The notes under the pieces are model-generated. The model was not told the DNA's origin, did no database searches, and saw only the letters and a program-made list of their open reading frames with translations. A stretch of 64,000 nt of DNA from Micrococcaceae bacterium Sec5.1 (GTDB lineage Bacteria; Actinomycetota; Actinomycetes; Actinomycetales; Micrococcaceae). Where the stretch lies: positions 4,588,001 to 4,652,000 of the forward strand of contig CP143430.1 in assembly GCA_039636795.1 (NCBI GenBank), given 5' to 3'. Positions within the stretch are counted from its first letter, which is position 1. Each line of letters opens with the position of its first letter. The translations under genes were made by a program, and so were the position numbers. Positions 1 through 9,142 of the stretch are shown in pieces.

Positions 1-1353
1 TTAACAGTGATCATTGGCGTCGGAGTCATGTTCTCCATGAGTTGGCAACTGGCGTTGATTTTCCTCGGCGCGGCTGTGCCGATCATGGTCAATTCGTTCC
101 GCTTCCGCCGTCGCTTCAGCCTGGTCACGCGCCTCAGCCAGGACCAGGCGGGCGATCTTGCTACCACCGTGGAAGAGTCCGTCCACGGCATCCGCGTCCT
201 GAAGGCTTTCGGCCGCAGCCGCGAAGCGCTGGAAAATTTCAACGGCCAGGCAGAAGAGCTGCGGCAGACTGAGATTGCCAAAGCGAAGCAGCAAGCCGGC
301 TTCACGCTGGTGGTCACGTTGCTGCCTGAGCTGGCTCTGGGCGTCGGCCTGGTGGTGGGTATCATGCTCGCGGCAAGCGGCCAGCTGAGTATCGGCTCAC
401 TGGTTGCGTTCTTCGCGACCGCCGCCGTAGTGGCCACTCCCGTGGAGTTTTCCGGCATGCTCCTGGCCATGGCGCTGACTGCCAAGACTGCACTTGACCG
501 CCACTTTGAAGTTATGGACACCGAGAACACCATCACCTCGCCGGATGAGGCTGAACTGCCGGCAACGGTGAAGGGCGCCCTGCGGTTTGAGCACGCGGGC
601 TTCGGATTCGACGACGGCGGGACGCTCCTGCACGACATCACCCTGGACATTCGTCCTGGCGAAACCATGGCACTGGTGGGTATCACCGGCAGCGGCAAGA
701 GCGCCCTGCTCCAGCTTGTCCCCCGTCTTTACGATGTCACAGAAGGCTCCGTGACGATTGATGGCGTGGACGTCCGCGACTACGACATCGAGGAACTTCG
801 GCGCATCGTTGCGGTGGCTTTCGAAGACACCACCCTGTTCTCCAGCTCGGTACGGGACAACGTCCTGCTCGGCTCCCCTGAGCCCAGTGAGGAGGCCCTG
901 GATGAAGCCTTGGACGTCGCCCAGGCCCACTTCGCGTACTCTTTGCCGGACGGTGTGAACACCCTGATTGGCGAGGAAGGGTTGAGCCTTTCGGGCGGCC
1001 AGCGGCAGCGCATAGCCCTTGCCCGTGCCATCGCAGCGAAGCCGAAAGTCTTGGTCCTGGACGATCCCCTCTCGGCTTTGGACGTCAACACCGAGGAACG
1101 CGTGGAAGCCCGGCTCCGCGAAGTACTGCACGAGACGACCACGCTGATCGTCGCGCACCGCCCTTCGACGGTGGCTCTGGCGGACCGCGTGGCCTTGCTT
1201 GAGAACGGAACCATCACCGCCGTCGGCACCCACACGCAACTGTTGGCTGAAAACGCCCACTACCGCTACGTCATCGCAAGCCTGGATACCGGTCCCAGGG
1301 ACCTGGACAGCGAACTGGACGAGCTCGAAGACGCCGAGGAGGCCCGCCGGTGA
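1..1353 (+). CDS. ABC exporter subunit A, ATPase/permease (5' truncated by window)
   Basis: The C-terminal 450 residues of an ABC half-exporter; the frame is open to base 1, so the start lies outside the window. Several hydrophobic membrane segments precede a nucleotide-binding domain with Walker A GITGSGKS (near base 680), signature LSGGQRQR (near 995) and Walker [13 protein letters not shown] (near 1055). The Walker B catalytic Glu is replaced by Asp, as in the degenerate half of heterodimeric exporters. The stop overlaps the start of the next gene by 4 bases (GTGA), so the two are translationally coupled and probably form one transporter. The substrate cannot be told; multidrug, lipid or peptide export are all possible. 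Confidence 0.93.
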   Translation, partial: LTVIIGVGVMFSMSWQLALIFLGAAVPIMVNSFRFRRRFSLVTRLSQDQAGDLATTVEESVHGIRVLKAFGRSREALENFNGQAEELRQTEIAKAKQQAGFTLVVTLLPELALGVGLVVGIMLAASGQLSIGSLVAFFATAAVVATPVEFSGMLLAMALTAKTALDRHFEVMDTENTITSPDEAELPATVKGALRFEHAGFGFDDGGTLLHDITLDIRPGETMALVGITGSGKSALLQLVPRLYDVTEGSVTIDGVDVRDYDIEELRRIVAVAFEDTTLFSSSVRDNVLLGSPEPSEEALDEALDVAQAHFAYSLPDGVNTLIGEEGLSLSGGQRQRIALARAIAAKPKVLVLDDPLSALDVNTEERVEARLREVLHETTTLIVAHRPSTVALADRVALLENGTITAVGTHTQLLAENAHYRYVIASLDTGPRDLDSELDELEDAEEARR

Positions 1354-3182
1354 GCGCCACAACCTTTGGAACCGCCAACGAGGACAACACGCTCCTGACC
1401 AAAGCGGACAGCAAAGCAGTACGACGCCGGTCGCTCGCCTTGCTGGGCTCGCTGATCCGCCCGGTGCGGTTGCGCTTCTGGATGACGATCGTGATGGTGG
1501 TGGTTTCGCAGCTCACCCGCGTGGCCGGGCCAGCCCTGATTGCTTTTGGCATCGACACCGCGTTGCCCGCATTGCAAGCCGGTGACAATGGTCCGCTGAT
1601 GCTCGCCGGTGCGTTGTACTTGGCCGCAGCCGTCGCTACCGCTGCAATGACTGCTCTCTACGTAACGTCCACAGCCCAATTGAGCCAGGCCATGCTGCTG
1701 GACCTCCGGGTCCGCGTGTTCAGGCACACCCAGCGGTTGAGCCTTGAATTCCATGAGAAGTACACGTCTGGTCGCATCATCGCCCGCCAAACCTCGGACC
1801 TCGAGGCCCTACGGGAATTGCTGGACTCCGGCGTGAGCTCGCTGGCTTCGGGCATGCTGTTTATGCTCTTCACAGCATTCACGGTGTTTGCCTTGGACTG
1901 GCGCAGTGGATTGATCATGCTTGCGGCGGGTGTGCCCATGTTCTTACTCGCGCGCTGGTACCAAAAGCATTCCCAGATCGCGTTCCGGGAATCCCGGGTG
2001 GTTTCGGCGCGGCTGATCGTGCACTTCGTGGAAACCATGACGGGGATCCGCGCCGTGAAGGCGTTCCGCAAGGAGCGCGAGAACGCTGACCGCTATGGCG
2101 CGTTGGCTGAGGACTACCGCAAGAACACCGTCCGCTCCATCAACCTCAATGGCATCTTCCAGCCGGGTCTCGTGCTGATCGGCAACGTGTGTGTGTCGGC
2201 AGTGCTGTTGTTCGGCGGGTTCAGGGTGCTCAGCGGTGACCTCGCCGTGGGCGTCCTCCTGGCCCTCATCTTGTCCACGAAGCGCTTCTTCCAACCGGTG
2301 GACCAGATGGCTATGTTCTACAACTCCTTCCAGAGCGCACAGGCGGCGCTGGAGAAAGTATCAGGGCTCCTCGAAGAGGTGCCCACCGTCCGGCCGCCAA
2401 AGAACCCTGTGTCGCTGAAGAGTTCACGCGGCGAGATCGACTTCAAAGGCGTGCAGTTCGGGTACAGCGATGGCAAGGTGGTTGTGCCCAAGCTGGACCT
2501 GCACATTCCCGCTGGCCAAACCGTTGCCTTGGTAGGACAGACAGGCGCCGGCAAATCCACCCTGGCCAAACTCGTTGCGCGCTTCTACGACGTCACGTCA
2601 GGCGCCATCACGTTGGACGGCATTGACCTTCGCGATCTGGCTACCACCGACCTTCGCCGCGCAGTGGTCATGGTGACCCAGGAAGCCTTCCTCTTCAGCG
2701 GCTCCGTGGCGGAAAACATCGCATTGGGCCGGCCTGAAGCTTCCCGAGCCGAGGTGGAGACTGCAGCCAAAGCAGTGGGCGCCCATGAATTCATCATGAG
2801 CTTGCCCGAAGGATATGACACGGATGTCAATAAACGTGGTGGCCGCGTCTCGTCGGGCCAGCGTCAACTGATCGGATTCGCCAGGGCCTTCCTCGCCGCG
2901 CCTGCCATTCTGATCCTGGACGAAGCCACGTCTTCGCTGGATATTCCTTCCGAGCGGATGGTGCAGGCAGGACTCGCCCACCTTCTGGAGGGTGTTGCAG
3001 GCCAGAACGCTGCCCGTACCGCCATCATCATTGCCCATCGCCTCTCCACCGTGGAGACAGCAGACAGGGTTCTGGTGGTCCACGACGGCCGGATTGTTGA
3101 GGACGGAACACCGGCCGAGCTGATCACTGGTGGCGGCCAGTTTGCCCGGCTCCACGGAGCATGGCGGGACTCGCTCGTGTGA
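1350..3182 (+). CDS. ABC exporter subunit B, ATPase/permease
   Basis: A full-length half-exporter of 610 residues: about 330 residues of six-helix membrane domain, then a nucleotide-binding domain with Walker [10 protein letters not shown] (near base 2540), signature VSSGQRQ and canonical Walker [13 protein letters not shown] (near 2910). The signature is VSSGQ instead of LSGGQ while Walker B keeps Glu, the mirror image of the upstream subunit; together they give one consensus and one degenerate ATP site, the pattern of heterodimeric exporters. The start is the GTG that overlaps the previous stop. Substrate unknown. Confidence 0.95.
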   Translation: MSATTFGTANEDNTLLTKADSKAVRRRSLALLGSLIRPVRLRFWMTIVMVVVSQLTRVAGPALIAFGIDTALPALQAGDNGPLMLAGALYLAAAVATAAMTALYVTSTAQLSQAMLLDLRVRVFRHTQRLSLEFHEKYTSGRIIARQTSDLEALRELLDSGVSSLASGMLFMLFTAFTVFALDWRSGLIMLAAGVPMFLLARWYQKHSQIAFRESRVVSARLIVHFVETMTGIRAVKAFRKERENADRYGALAEDYRKNTVRSINLNGIFQPGLVLIGNVCVSAVLLFGGFRVLSGDLAVGVLLALILSTKRFFQPVDQMAMFYNSFQSAQAALEKVSGLLEEVPTVRPPKNPVSLKSSRGEIDFKGVQFGYSDGKVVVPKLDLHIPAGQTVALVGQTGAGKSTLAKLVARFYDVTSGAITLDGIDLRDLATTDLRRAVVMVTQEAFLFSGSVAENIALGRPEASRAEVETAAKAVGAHEFIMSLPEGYDTDVNKRGGRVSSGQRQLIGFARAFLAAPAILILDEATSSLDIPSERMVQAGLAHLLEGVAGQNAARTAIIIAHRLSTVETADRVLVVHDGRIVEDGTPAELITGGGQFARLHGAWRDSLV

Positions 3183-3257
3183 GGAGCGACACCCCTTCCT
3201 CGATTTCGCATCCCGCAGCGATTCAGCTATCCTTGAACAGTTGCTTTCGCAGCGGAT

Positions 3258-3334
<77 letters not shown>

Positions 3335-3340
3335 AACACG

Positions 3341-3371
3341 AAAATGGCGTCGAGAAATCGGCGCCATTTTT
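3341..3371 (+). terminator. Intrinsic terminator after tRNA-Pro
   Basis: Perfect 9-bp arms AAAATGGCG / CGCCATTTT around an 11-12 base loop, ending in a T run, directly after the tRNA. Confidence 0.85.
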
Positions 3372-3441
3372 GTTTGCCCGGATCTACTCGGGTGTGGGTG
3401 TCGCAGCCGCACTGTGTAGACCCACGCGCCTGTACCCGGGC

Positions 3442-3480
3442 AAAAGAAAACCCCGGAGCATCGCTCGTCACGCTCCGGGG
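3442..3480 (-). terminator. Intrinsic terminator of the small peptide gene
   Basis: Arms CCCCGGAGC (3451-3459) and GCTCCGGGG (3472-3480); read on the minus strand the hairpin is followed by TTTTCTTTT. It lies 20 bases past the stop of the minus-strand peptide gene, so that gene has its own transcription unit. Confidence 0.85.
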
Positions 3481-3501
3481 TCTTCTTCAGTATTTACTGA
3501 T

Positions 3502-3723
3502 TTACATAGGATCCGGCCAGTTGCCGATGGACGACGTCGTGTACGTCGTGCCACCTGACTTGGTAGGTGTCGTGGTGGTGGACCTCATAGGATCGGGCCA
3601 GTTTCCAATAGCACTTACCGAGCCGGAATCTGCCGCTGCAGCAGCAGAGACGACTGCGGGAGCCGCAACCGTAAAAGCGAGAGCGCCTGCCAAGGCCACC
3701 GAAGCGGCCATTTTCTTGAACAT
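3502..3723 (-). CDS. Small secreted peptide with two IGNWPDPM copies; candidate pheromone precursor
   Basis: A 73-residue precursor. Residues 1-31 form a Sec-type signal peptide (MFKK, hydrophobic core, Ala-rich cleavage region). The mature part carries the octapeptide IGNWPDPM at residues 39-46 and again at 66-73, where it is the exact C-terminus. The spacer is Thr/Ser-rich with one Arg and one Lys. The ATG at 3723 is preferred over a TTG twelve bases upstream because GGGGAA sits six bases before it. It has its own terminator, and a -35/-10-like promoter lies in the 124 bases shared with the divergent XRE-TPR regulator. Known RRNPP systems (PlcR-PapR, Rap-Phr, NprR-NprX) use an exported precursor whose C-terminal 5-10 residues are the signal. 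The pheromone role is inference; a secreted structural or antimicrobial peptide is the alternative. Confidence 0.75.
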   Translation of the reverse strand: MFKKMAASVALAGALAFTVAAPAVVSAAAAADSGSVSAIGNWPDPMRSTTTTPTKSGGTTYTTSSIGNWPDPM

Positions 3724-3780
3724 AATGTTCCCCAATGCGAGTCGGATTCGTTACGGAAATTGCACGGTCCCTGTTGACAT

Positions 3781-3794
3781 ACATTGTAAAATGT
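3781..3794. promoter_or_regulatory. Palindromic operator candidate between peptide gene and regulator
   Basis: The 14-bp inverted repeat ACATT-GTAA-AATGT lies in the divergent intergenic region and covers the -10 of the peptide-gene promoter. It is the natural candidate site for the adjacent XRE-family regulator. A TTGACA at 3774-3779 sits beside it, but no matching -10 for the plus strand is clear. Confidence 0.4.
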
Positions 3795-3813
3795 TTTCCA
3801 CAGAGACTGTCAA
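3783..3813 (-). promoter_or_regulatory. Putative promoter of the peptide gene
   Basis: On the minus strand, -35 TTGACA (3808-3813) and -10 TACAAT (3783-3788) are separated by 19 bases, slightly long. The predicted start site leaves a leader of about 50 bases before the ATG at 3723. Confidence 0.45.
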
Positions 3814-3847
3814 GGTTTTGGTGAAAAGACACCTGTAGGAGGGCCCC

Positions 3848-5152
3848 GTGGGAAACGGATTCGGCGAGAAGCTACGTGCCGAACGGCTCGAACGCGGGTT
3901 AACGCAGGCAGAACTGGGCAAAAACCTGTATTCCCCGAGCTACATTTCGCTGCTGGAAACAGGTCGACGCGAGCCTACTGCCGAGGTCATCGAAGAGCTG
4001 GCGCGCCGGCTGGAATTGGCGCCCAAGGCTTTGGAAGCCTGGAGCCAACCCGTTTCGGTAAGCGATGCCGAGTACGTGCTGGCCGGCCTGTATGCCCGGC
4101 AAGCGTGGGACCTGCGCGACTACCAACTCGCGGCCAGCCATGCAGCAACTGCGGCGCAGATCGCGCTCGAGGCGAAGAACAACAGCGCCTGGTGGAATAT
4201 GACCTATATGCAGGCCGAATGTGTGATGAAGCAAGGCCAACTCAGGGAATGCCAGCAAATTGTCGAACATTTACTGGAACACCCCATGGCCACGGAATCC
4301 GCAGGCCTTGGCGTGCGTGCCTGGCAGATGCTTGCCGCGGTCTGTCACGGACAGGGTCAGCTGGCCACCGCCGTCGAGCATGCAAAGAAGGCCGTGCAAC
4401 TGTCCGAACAGCTGCCCAAGGGATCCACGCTGATCATCGGCGCGCACCGCGCGCTGATCGGCGCCCTCGCGGAGAGCGGCAAGCTGGACGAAGCGTGGCA
4501 GTACTGCCTGACAATGATCGAGCACATGGACGAGCACTCCATGTCCCAGCTGGCCGGTGAGGTCGCGTGGGTGGTGGGCAACGTTGCTTTCATGCGGCAC
4601 GACTACGTAGAGGGCATCAAGCACCACGAGCGCGCAGCAAAGCTGCTCTCCCCCGCCAACGACATCGAACTGTGGGCCCGTTTCAACAAGGCATCGGCAG
4701 CCGTCAGGTTGTCGTCCGGCATTGTTGAGCCCGAAACCCTGTCCGCCATTGAACGTGCCGAGCTCGCGCTGTCCATCGTCGGCGGAAACAAGACGGACCA
4801 GCTTGAAGTAGCCTTCATCCGCGCCCGCTGGCTATACCTGACGGGCGATATTCCGGCAGCGGTGGACAAGCTTCGCGAGATCTACAAGGACCGCAAGGTA
4901 TTGGCCCGCCACACGGCTGGCGAAGTTTCGCTGTTGCTGGGGAAGTCCTTGAAGGCAGCCGGTGAAACCACGGAGGCCCTGCACTACTTGGAAGAGGCCC
5001 AGCACGACTTCAGTGCGGCCGGCGCCTCGGACCGGGTCCAGCAAGCCATGGATGCTGTCCTGGAGATCCGCCTGGCGGAACGCCGCGCTGCTGCATCACA
5101 TCCGGAAGGGCACTCCGAAACGCATCCAGAAGCCCATTCCGAAGCCAGCTAA
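3848..5152 (+). CDS. XRE-family HTH regulator with TPR domain; candidate peptide-pheromone receptor
   Basis: 434 residues. Residues 5-60 are a Cro/CI-type helix-turn-helix (GLTQAELG, then SPSYISLLETGRREPT). Residues 70-410 are repeated helical hairpins of tetratricopeptide type with many alanines and conserved aromatic/Gly positions. This architecture matches RRNPP regulators such as PlcR and NprR, in which the TPR solenoid binds a short imported peptide. The C-terminal tail is His/Glu-rich (SHPEGHSETHPEAHSE). The GTG start is set by AGGAGG a few bases upstream. It diverges from the small secreted IGNWPDPM peptide gene. DNA binding is secure by family; ligand identity is inference. Confidence 0.85.
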   Translation: MGNGFGEKLRAERLERGLTQAELGKNLYSPSYISLLETGRREPTAEVIEELARRLELAPKALEAWSQPVSVSDAEYVLAGLYARQAWDLRDYQLAASHAATAAQIALEAKNNSAWWNMTYMQAECVMKQGQLRECQQIVEHLLEHPMATESAGLGVRAWQMLAAVCHGQGQLATAVEHAKKAVQLSEQLPKGSTLIIGAHRALIGALAESGKLDEAWQYCLTMIEHMDEHSMSQLAGEVAWVVGNVAFMRHDYVEGIKHHERAAKLLSPANDIELWARFNKASAAVRLSSGIVEPETLSAIERAELALSIVGGNKTDQLEVAFIRARWLYLTGDIPAAVDKLREIYKDRKVLARHTAGEVSLLLGKSLKAAGETTEALHYLEEAQHDFSAAGASDRVQQAMDAVLEIRLAERRAAASHPEGHSETHPEAHSEAS

Positions 5153-5153
5153 A

Positions 5154-5220
5154 CCCAAGTAAGTCGCAGTTAAGCGCGCTTTGAGGGGGGTCAAAACGCG
5201 CTTAACTGCGACTCAGTTGG
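5154..5220. repeat. Intergenic palindromic repeat, copy A
   Basis: Perfect 17-bp arms AGTCGCAGTTAAGCGCG (5162-5178) and its complement (5197-5213), flanked by CCCAAGTA and CAGTTGG. It sits between the convergent stops of the regulator and purC, where it may also end transcription from both sides. Related copies occur at 16576, 36805, 37628 and 38377. Confidence 0.8.
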
Positions 5221-5232
5221 ATGGGGACAAGC

Positions 5233-6171
5233 TTAGGCGAACGTGCGCCCTGTGAGTTTCTCGTAGGCTTCCACGTAGCGGGCACGGGTGCGCTCCACGA
5301 CTTCAGCGGGCAAGGCTGGCGGAGGCGTATCCGAGGACTTGTCCCAGCCGGACTCGGCCGAGGTGAGCCAGTCGCGGACGTACTGCTTGTCATACGAGGG
5401 CTGCGACTTGCCGGGCGCATAAGTGGATGCGTCCCAGAAACGGGAGGAGTCCGGGGTGAGGACCTCATCGCCCAGCGTGATGATGCCCGTGTACGTGTCG
5501 AGGCCGAACTCCACCTTGGTGTCGGCAAGGATGATCCCCCGCTCGCGGGCGATCTCCTCAGCGCGGGTGTAGATCTTCAGCGTGAGTTCGCTGAGGCGGG
5601 CGGCGATGTCGTCACCGACTATGGCCACGACGTCGTCATAGGTGATGTTGACGTCGTGCTCGCCGACGTCGGCCTTGGCAGATGGCGTAAACAGTGCTTT
5701 CTCCAAGCGGGAACCGTCAACAAGCCCCTCGGGAAGCGGGATGTTGCAGACGGTGCGGGAATGCTTGTACTCCTCCAGCCCGGAACCGGTGAGGTAACCA
5801 CGGGCGATGCACTCCACCGGGAACATCTCCAGCTTCTTGCAGATCATGGCACGGCCCTCGACGGCGGCCGGAACGCCACCCTCAACCGTGGAAGCCAGCA
5901 CGTGGTGCTCAACCTCCAACTGGTCGAACCACCACAGGCTGAGCTGCGTCAGGATGCGGCCCTTGTCAGGGATTTCGCTGCTCAGGACATGGTCATAGGC
6001 ACTGATGCGGTCGCTGGCAACCACCAGTACGCATTCCTGGCCGACCTTTTCCGTGATGGATTCATCGGTTGGGACGTAGAGGTCACGAACCTTGCCGGAA
6101 TAGATATGCGTCCAGCCCGGAAGTTGCAGGGTCTCGGTTTTGAAACCGCCTGTGGGGAGGGAATCAGTCAT
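5233..6171 (-). CDS. purC: Phosphoribosylaminoimidazole-succinocarboxamide synthase (SAICAR synthetase)
   Basis: Joins CAIR and aspartate with ATP in purine biosynthesis. 312 residues, the long form rather than the roughly 240-residue Bacillus/E. coli form. The N-terminal SGKVRDLY motif (about residues 25-32), the SDRISAYDHVL segment and ARGYLTGSG are typical of the family. It starts two bases after the purD stop, so purD-purC form one operon transcribed leftward. The end lies next to palindromic repeat copy A. Confidence 0.96.
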   Translation of the reverse strand: MTDSLPTGGFKTETLQLPGWTHIYSGKVRDLYVPTDESITEKVGQECVLVVASDRISAYDHVLSSEIPDKGRILTQLSLWWFDQLEVEHHVLASTVEGGVPAAVEGRAMICKKLEMFPVECIARGYLTGSGLEEYKHSRTVCNIPLPEGLVDGSRLEKALFTPSAKADVGEHDVNITYDDVVAIVGDDIAARLSELTLKIYTRAEEIARERGIILADTKVEFGLDTYTGIITLGDEVLTPDSSRFWDASTYAPGKSQPSYDKQYVRDWLTSAESGWDKSSDTPPPALPAEVVERTRARYVEAYEKLTGRTFA

Positions 6172-6173
6172 GC

Positions 6174-7484
6174 TCAGGCCTGTACTTTCGGGATGGTTCC
6201 GGTGGCTGCGTAGGGCACTCGGATTTCGCCGCGGGCGGCTTTGCCTCCGATATCCGTACGGAACTGTGAGCCTTCAAGCTGAACCAGCTCAACGCCGTCG
6301 TACGCTTTCTCGCGGGCCTCCACCAGATCGGAACCGAGCGCGACCACCGCGAGGACCCGGCCGCCGGCCGAAACCACTTTGCCTTCCTCGTCCAGCTTGG
6401 TGCCGGCGTGGACAACGTGGACGCCCTCGAGCTCGTCCACCTTCTTCAGGCCGCGGATGCGATCCCCCGTGCGGGGAGCGTCCGGATAGTTTTCGGCGGC
6501 CACGACGACGGCGACTGCCGTGTCCTTGGACCAGCGCAGCTCCTCTGCGGTGTCCAGTTCGCCCTTGGCAGCTGCCAGAAGCAGCGCACCGAGCGGGGTC
6601 TTAAGTCGTGCGAGGACTGCCTGCGTCTCGGGGTCACCGAAGCGCACGTTGAACTCGATGACGCGCGTGCCGCGCGAGGTGAGTGCCAGGCCGCAGTACA
6701 GCACACCGATAAAGGGTGTGCCCCGGCGGGCCATCTCATCCACAGTGGGCTGGGCGACGCGGTCGATGACTTCCTGAACCAGGCCTTCGGGAGCCCACTC
6801 GAGCGGGGTGTAGGCACCCATGCCACCGGTGTTGGGGCCTTCATCGTTATCGAAGATGCGCTTGAAGTCCTGCGCAGGAGACAGGGGAACGGTAGTGCGG
6901 CCGTCGCAGAGGACGAACAGGGAAACTTCGGGGCCGTCGAGGAATTCTTCGATGACAACTGTTCCACCGGCGTCGAAGCAAGCCTGCGCGTGCGCGAGGG
7001 CTTCCTCGCGGTCGTTGGTGACTACAACGCCCTTGCCTGCGGCAAGGCCGTCGTCCTTAACAACGTGCGGGGCGCCGAATGTAGCCAGGGCATCGGCGGC
7101 TTCCTCTGCGTTGGTGGCAACGCGGGCCATGGCCGTGGGAACGCCCGCTTCAGCCATGATCTGTTTGGCGAACGCCTTGGACGCTTCGAGCTGGGCTGCT
7201 TCCTTGCTGGGTCCAAAGACCGGAATCCCGGCCGCACGGACGGCGTCGGACACACCGGCGGCCAGGGGAGCCTCCGGACCGACGACAACCAGGTCCACGC
7301 CCAGCTTGGTGGCGAGCGCGGACACGGCTTCCGGGTTGTTCCCGTCAATTGCGTGCGTGGGAACGAGTTTGCTGATGCCCGCGTTGCCCGGAGCCGCGTG
7401 GACCTCGGAAACGTTGGGATCTTCAAGCAGAGAGCGGACAATGGCGTGTTCGCGGCCGCCTGGGCCAATGACGAGTACCTTCAC
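6174..7484 (-). CDS. purD: Phosphoribosylamine-glycine ligase (GAR synthetase)
   Basis: ATP-grasp enzyme that adds glycine to phosphoribosylamine, the second step of purine synthesis. The start is placed at the GTG giving VKVLVIGPGGREHA, the usual N-terminus; an in-frame start about 110 bases upstream would add an unlikely extension. About 436 residues, normal for the family. The ATP-grasp core includes VVVGPEAPL, VKDDGLAAGKGV and GVLYCGLALT. It is immediately upstream of purC (2-base gap). Confidence 0.95.
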   Translation of the reverse strand: MKVLVIGPGGREHAIVRSLLEDPNVSEVHAAPGNAGISKLVPTHAIDGNNPEAVSALATKLGVDLVVVGPEAPLAAGVSDAVRAAGIPVFGPSKEAAQLEASKAFAKQIMAEAGVPTAMARVATNAEEAADALATFGAPHVVKDDGLAAGKGVVVTNDREEALAHAQACFDAGGTVVIEEFLDGPEVSLFVLCDGRTTVPLSPAQDFKRIFDNDEGPNTGGMGAYTPLEWAPEGLVQEVIDRVAQPTVDEMARRGTPFIGVLYCGLALTSRGTRVIEFNVRFGDPETQAVLARLKTPLGALLLAAAKGELDTAEELRWSKDTAVAVVVAAENYPDAPRTGDRIRGLKKVDELEGVHVVHAGTKLDEEGKVVSAGGRVLAVVALGSDLVEAREKAYDGVELVQLEGSQFRTDIGGKAARGEIRVPYAATGTIPKVQA

Positions 7485-7620
7485 AGTCTTCAAGGGTACT
7501 TTGTGTAGGGCGCGGGGCCTAAGCTGTGTCATTCCCCGGCAACGGATGACTGGATCCGGGACCGCGCCCGGACCTCGCATGTGACCAGGGAACACAGCCG
7601 TCGCGCCCTAGACTGGCCTC

Positions 7621-8637
7621 ATGCCCATGAGTTCGCATGAAACGTTCAACGTTGAGTCCGCCGTCGAACTGGCAGTCATCGAACGCAGTGGCTTTATCGA
7701 GTCCCGGCACATCGGTGCTGCCGTCGTCCTTGCCGGTGACGGAAGCGTGGTCACCCGGCTTGGTGACATCGATGCTCCCATCCTGGCCCGCTCCACCCTG
7801 AAACCATTCCAGGCCCTCGCTGCCATGCAGTCCGGCGTCCCGCTTCGGGGCGCGCAGGTGGCTGTCGCCTGCGGAAGCCACACCGGTTCACTGGATCACA
7901 TGGACTTGGTGGAGGGAATGCTCAAAGCGGCAGGTGTCCGCGAGGACCAGCTTCAGTGCCCCACCGCCTGGCCGCAGGACGAAACCGCGCGCAATTGGCT
8001 GGTCCGTTCCGAGCGCGGCCAAACCAGGCTCGCCTTCAATTGTTCCGGGAAGCACGCGGCTTTCCTCTGGGCCTGCACGGAAAACGGTTGGGACCTTCGC
8101 AGTTACCTTGAGCCGAATCATCCGTTGCAGCAGCGCGTGCGGTCCGTGATTGAGGAATACAGCGGCGAAACGATCTCGCATTTGGGCATTGATGGCTGCG
8201 GAGCACCCGTTGCGGCGATCTCGCTGACTGGATTGGCCCGCGCGTATTCGCGGTTGGCGAAGTCACCGGGTGATTCCTCCTCAAACGCACGCGCAGCCAC
8301 CATTGCCACGTCCATGCTGGACTACCCGTGGGCGGTCCAGGGCAAGGGCGAGTCAAACACGATCGTCATGGAAGAGCTGGACATCCTGGCCAAGATCGGC
8401 GCCGAGGGCATCCTGGTCCTTGCCACGTCCACGGGTGCCACAGTGGCCGTCAAGATGCTGGACGGGAATCTTCGCGCTACGTCCTTGGTGGGTTTGACCC
8501 TTCTTGCCGTCAGTGGCGCGGTGGACATTCCCGCGGTTTCAAACGTCCTGGAACGCGTCGTGGAACCTGTGCTGGGCGGCGGGCGACCCGTGGGCAAGAT
8601 CCGCCTGGGCCACGCCGTATCCGCGATGCTCGACTGA
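7621..8637 (+). CDS. L-asparaginase II-type protein (PF06089 family)
   Basis: 338 residues of the asparaginase family first described in Rhizobium, distinct from E. coli AnsA/AnsB. Motifs: ARSTLKPFQALA near residue 60, CGSHTGSLDHM near 85, NCSGKHAAFLW near 140, and GIDGCGAPV near 185. The predicted reaction is asparagine to aspartate and ammonia in the cytoplasm; no signal peptide is seen. A second in-frame ATG is two codons downstream, so the exact start is uncertain. It is divergent from purD and followed 43 bases later by the sterol-carrier-like gene. Confidence 0.88.
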   Translation: MPMSSHETFNVESAVELAVIERSGFIESRHIGAAVVLAGDGSVVTRLGDIDAPILARSTLKPFQALAAMQSGVPLRGAQVAVACGSHTGSLDHMDLVEGMLKAAGVREDQLQCPTAWPQDETARNWLVRSERGQTRLAFNCSGKHAAFLWACTENGWDLRSYLEPNHPLQQRVRSVIEEYSGETISHLGIDGCGAPVAAISLTGLARAYSRLAKSPGDSSSNARAATIATSMLDYPWAVQGKGESNTIVMEELDILAKIGAEGILVLATSTGATVAVKMLDGNLRATSLVGLTLLAVSGAVDIPAVSNVLERVVEPVLGGGRPVGKIRLGHAVSAMLD

Positions 8638-8680
8638 GCCGGCCCGTTACTGAGTCACCTAGTTATATAAGGAACGAACC

Positions 8681-9082
8681 ATGGCAGTTGCACGACGCCG
8701 CATTGACGTCAACGAGGGCCGCGCTGCGCTGGCAGCCTGGCAATCCGCCGTCGAGCGTTCGAGTGAAGGCGCCTCTGGCGAAACCGGTGCCGCACTGCCG
8801 TCGCGCTCTTTGATCGCGACGGCGGTACGCTACTCGCTCGAGGAAGTCACCGCCCGCGCGCCCGGCAATTCGGTGGAGGTCCGTGTGCCCCCGTTCGGCG
8901 TCACGCAATGTGTGGAGGGCCCCCGCCACACCCGCGGCACTCCCCCGAACGTCATAGAGTGCGACGCCGCCACCTGGCTTGAGCTGGTAACCGGCCGGAT
9001 CTCCTGGGGAGACGCAGTGTCGGCTGGCCGTGTTGCCGCGTCCGGACTGCGCGCGGACCTCTCGGAACTGCTTCCCCTCTGA
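8681..9082 (+). CDS. Sterol carrier family protein
   Basis: 133 residues resembling the short actinobacterial sterol-carrier-like family: basic N-terminus ARRRIDVNEGR, central RYSLEEVTARAPGNSVEVRVPPFG, then an ECDAATWLELVTGRISWGDAV segment as in SCP2-like lipid-binding folds. AAGGAA seven bases upstream supports the ATG. It follows the asparaginase gene on the same strand and ends at a hairpin. In several actinobacteria this family lies near purine genes (recollection); the ligand is unknown. Confidence 0.8.
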   Translation: MAVARRRIDVNEGRAALAAWQSAVERSSEGASGETGAALPSRSLIATAVRYSLEEVTARAPGNSVEVRVPPFGVTQCVEGPRHTRGTPPNVIECDAATWLELVTGRISWGDAVSAGRVAASGLRADLSELLPL

Positions 9083-9087
9083 CACAG

Positions 9088-9123
9088 CTGATGCCCTCAA
9101 GACCTAAGTCTCAAGGGCATCAG
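9088..9123. terminator. Hairpin between convergent genes
   Basis: Arms CTGATGCCCT and AGGGCATCAG with a small inner AGAC/GTCT helix. There is no strong T run; it lies between the sterol-carrier-like gene and dctA and may end both transcripts. Confidence 0.6.
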
Positions 9124-9142
9124 TTGCACTCAAACTATGGAG

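Noticed and set aside
5221..7508. Long plus-strand frames opposite purC and purD
   Set aside because: Antisense of conserved purine genes with no recognisable motif.
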